A DNA stretch of 64,000 nucleotides from Pardosa pseudoannulata (Eukaryota; Arthropoda; Arachnida; Araneae; Lycosidae), in the NCBI GenBank assembly GCA_032207245.1, contig CM063502.1:44055691-44119690 (forward strand), in the 5' to 3' direction. The position numbers and the translations under genes are program-made. Numbering within the stretch: position 1 is the stretch's first letter; every line of letters begins with the position of its first letter. A model generated the notes under the pieces. It did no database searches and was not told the DNA's origin. It saw only the letters and a list, made by a program, of their open reading frames with translations. Positions 62,062-64,000 of this stretch are shown piece after piece.

Positions 62062-63558
62062 CACTCATGTCCATAAATTAAGGATAATTCAGAATCACAC
62101 AGAAATTGAGCTCTAAAATAAAAATTTCACCTGTAGAATTATCACACACATCTTGAAGAAGAATATGCAAATTGCAGGAAACCACCAGATGGCGCGGATA
62201 GTACGTCACAATGACGAGAGTGTATGAAAGGGGCATATAAGGAATGGTAGCAAAGAAGTAAAATTGTTCACAAGCGCTTTAAAAGCCTTTCAGTGCAATA
62301 ACCGCATAGTTATGGCACAAAGGAAGCATTTGGATGATTTTTTACGTGGTAGAATTATCGGACGACTGGAATGTGGACGTACCCAGCTGGAAGTATCCGA
62401 GGAACTTGGAATCGCCCAGAGTGTCATCTCCAGGCTTTGGCAACGATTCAAACATGATGGTAATGTGAGTAGATGTTACAGCACAGGTCGCCCCGAGTTA
62501 CTACGCCGAATGATGACCAGTATTTGGCAGTTACTGCCAAAAGAAACAGACGGAGCACAGCATCAGACCTGTCTCGTCAGCTCTCTTCAGCTACCGGTAC
62601 GACAGTTTCAAGGCAGACCGTGTACAGACGCTTAGGGAACATTGGTCTATATGCTCGTAGGCCTGTCAGATGTGTTCCCCTTACCGCAACTCACTGTCGC
62701 CTGCGATTATGCTGGGCTAGAGAGCATGCATTGTGGACACCGCAACAGTGGTCTTGTGTGATGTTTTCCGACGAGTCCAGGTTCAGTTTACATCCTGATT
62801 CTCGCCGGACTTTCATATGGAGAGCATCAGGTACCCGTTACCACCAAGAGAACACCATTGAACGACACCGTTACGGTGGTGCAGGATGGCTCGTTTGGGG
62901 AGGAATTATTCTTGGTTCCAGAACTGACAACATGTTCAGAGTGTAACGATGACAGGCTACATCTATTGGGATGTCATTCTGGAACAACATGTACGTTTGT
63001 TTCGGGACGTCATGGGTCCTGAATTTCTGTATATGGATGACAACGCCCGACTTCACCGTGCAAACATTGTAGACGAATGCCTTCAATCGGAGGATATCAC
63101 CCGTCTGCCAGCATACTCACCGGACTTGAATCCAATAGAGAATGTGTGGGACATGCTTGGCCGACGAATTGCAGCCCGTCAACCCCCTCCCAACTGTCTA
63201 TCGGAACTTCGGAGGGCATTGCTTGATGAGTGGTGTAATTTTCCCCAAGATCAGATTGATAATCTGATACTCAGCATGCGTAGGCGTTGTAACGCTTGTA
63301 TTGCATCGTCCGGGAGACATACTCCGTATTAACCATCACACTAACCATGTTATACTGTTTTCTATAAATAGGTTATTTTTTGAAATTTGCTCCAGGGAGT
63401 AAAAATCGCAATTTTTATTAATTATGTCAAACATATAGCATCTTTTTTGCTCTTTACCTTTTGTTTAATAAATAGACTTTACAAATAAGTCAAATTTGTT
63501 TTGCTTTTGTCTCTTTCATTGCCTGAATTTCATTATCCTTAATTTATGGACATGAGTG
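62062..63558 (+). mobile_element. Tc1-like element, 1497 bp, nearly complete
   Basis: The first 27 bp (starting CACTCATGTCCATAAATT) and the reverse complement of the last 27 bp are identical. TA target bases lie at 62060-62061 and 63559-63560. The interior is one transposase gene with a few small lesions. Perfect terminal repeats and a G+C content well above the background mark it as the youngest class II element here. Confidence 0.97.
62312..63332 (+). pseudogene. Tc1-like transposase, two frameshifts and a short deletion
   Basis: Starts MAQRKHLDDFLRGRIIGRL at 62312 with a paired-like helix-turn-helix (EVSEELGIAQSVISRLWQRF) and the GRP linker. Just after GRP, near 62493, one base is missing and the frame moves; RVTTPNDDQYLAVTAKRN follows. 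The first catalytic Asp is in VMFSDESRFSL. A second 1-base loss near 62932, after GSRTD, shifts the frame again into VTMTGYIYWDVILEQH. The second Asp is in YMDDNARLHRANI and the Glu in SPDLNPIENVWDML. The spacing between them is 32 residues rather than the usual 34, because a 6-bp in-frame deletion before PAYSPDLNP removes two residues of the usual MDW. It ends SSGRHTPY with a stop at 63330-63332. All three acidic residues survive; the frameshifts inactivate it. Confidence 0.95.
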
Positions 63559-63564
63559 TAATAA

Positions 63565-64000
63565 TGAGTGTAAAATTTCAGGTAGGAAATAGTGAAATAA
63601 TTGATATTTTTGATAATAGTGAAATAATTGATAAGTTTGACATGATCAAAAGAAGCATTACACTTTTGGCATACCATCAACTATAGTAAACACATTTACT
63701 ATTGCTTTATTCATAATTTGCAATAGTTATGCAGATACGTTTATGGTACATTCCATTTAGCAACAATACTAAAATTCGTATTTTAATATTCTATGTAAAA
63801 GTCTTTATATTTTTCTGTTTAAATCATGTATATTTTATAAATTATAACTAAGTACATTTATCTTGAAGCAAAAGCTTCAGATGAAAGAAGATAAGGTCTG
63901 TAATGCTAGAAATAACGATAAAACTGTTTGATACAAGAAGCAGTATTTACTCTACCAAAAAGAAACTGAAAGTGAATTTTTATTTATGTAAGTACTCTTT
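63565..64000. other. Stretch without a recognised gene
   Basis: AT-rich sequence; a short direct repeat of AATAGTGAAATAATTGATA at 63588 and 63615, otherwise nothing recognised. Confidence 0.55.

Overview
The window reads as intergenic and intronic DNA of an arthropod nuclear genome, most likely an orb-weaving spider. The evidence is an AT-rich background (about 70% by eye), long dinucleotide arrays, a tRNA-derived SINE family, and many decayed Tc1, mariner, Tigger, hAT and Ty3/gypsy copies. The spider assignment rests on recalled resemblance of the Tc1 at 62-63.5 kb to copies common in spider genomes; no search was run. No bacterial or organellar features, CRISPR arrays or rRNA genes were seen.

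The best host-gene signal is on the minus strand. An exon at 38761-38889 and one at 28352-28526 have splice sites, matching phase (A|AG makes a Lys codon) and a joined product that reads like an SEA domain, as in membrane-anchored extracellular proteins. The intron would be about 10.2 kb. A tandem pair of TIR elements sits directly against the donor of the second exon. A further possible exon at 49494-49632 has good splice sites but an unrecognised product and a phase that does not join directly to the SEA exons.

Layout. 0-6 kb: TA arrays, a hAT remnant and SINE pieces. 6-11 kb: a non-LTR RNase H remnant, a mariner with a hAT MITE inside it, a tandem duplication, and a Tc1-like element. 13-16.2 kb: diverged tandem repeats, a templated insertion, a Tigger MITE and a hAT MITE. 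17.9-24 kb: a SINE, then a Tigger whose left end plus flank has been amplified into a 134-bp array and whose right half was duplicated and then hit by a SPIN-like hAT, then a nested tandem array. 24.6-33.7 kb: TA/CA arrays, a 345-bp repeat bounded by microsatellites (two copies), a SINE with perfect target-site duplication, a Harbinger-like MITE and several tandem repeats. 34-47.5 kb: hAT and TTAA MITEs, SINEs, a duplicated hairpin, a Helitron-like 3' end and a truncated Tc1. 47.5-59 kb: mostly unique sequence with a long hairpin and a Ty3/gypsy integrase remnant split by a CA/TA array. 59-64 kb: a hAT with perfect target duplication and a nearly intact Tc1.

No transposase in the window is intact: every one seen carries frameshifts, stops or truncation. 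The dominant process is transposition followed by local tandem duplication, with at least nine separate arrays or duplications of 80-1000 bp units.
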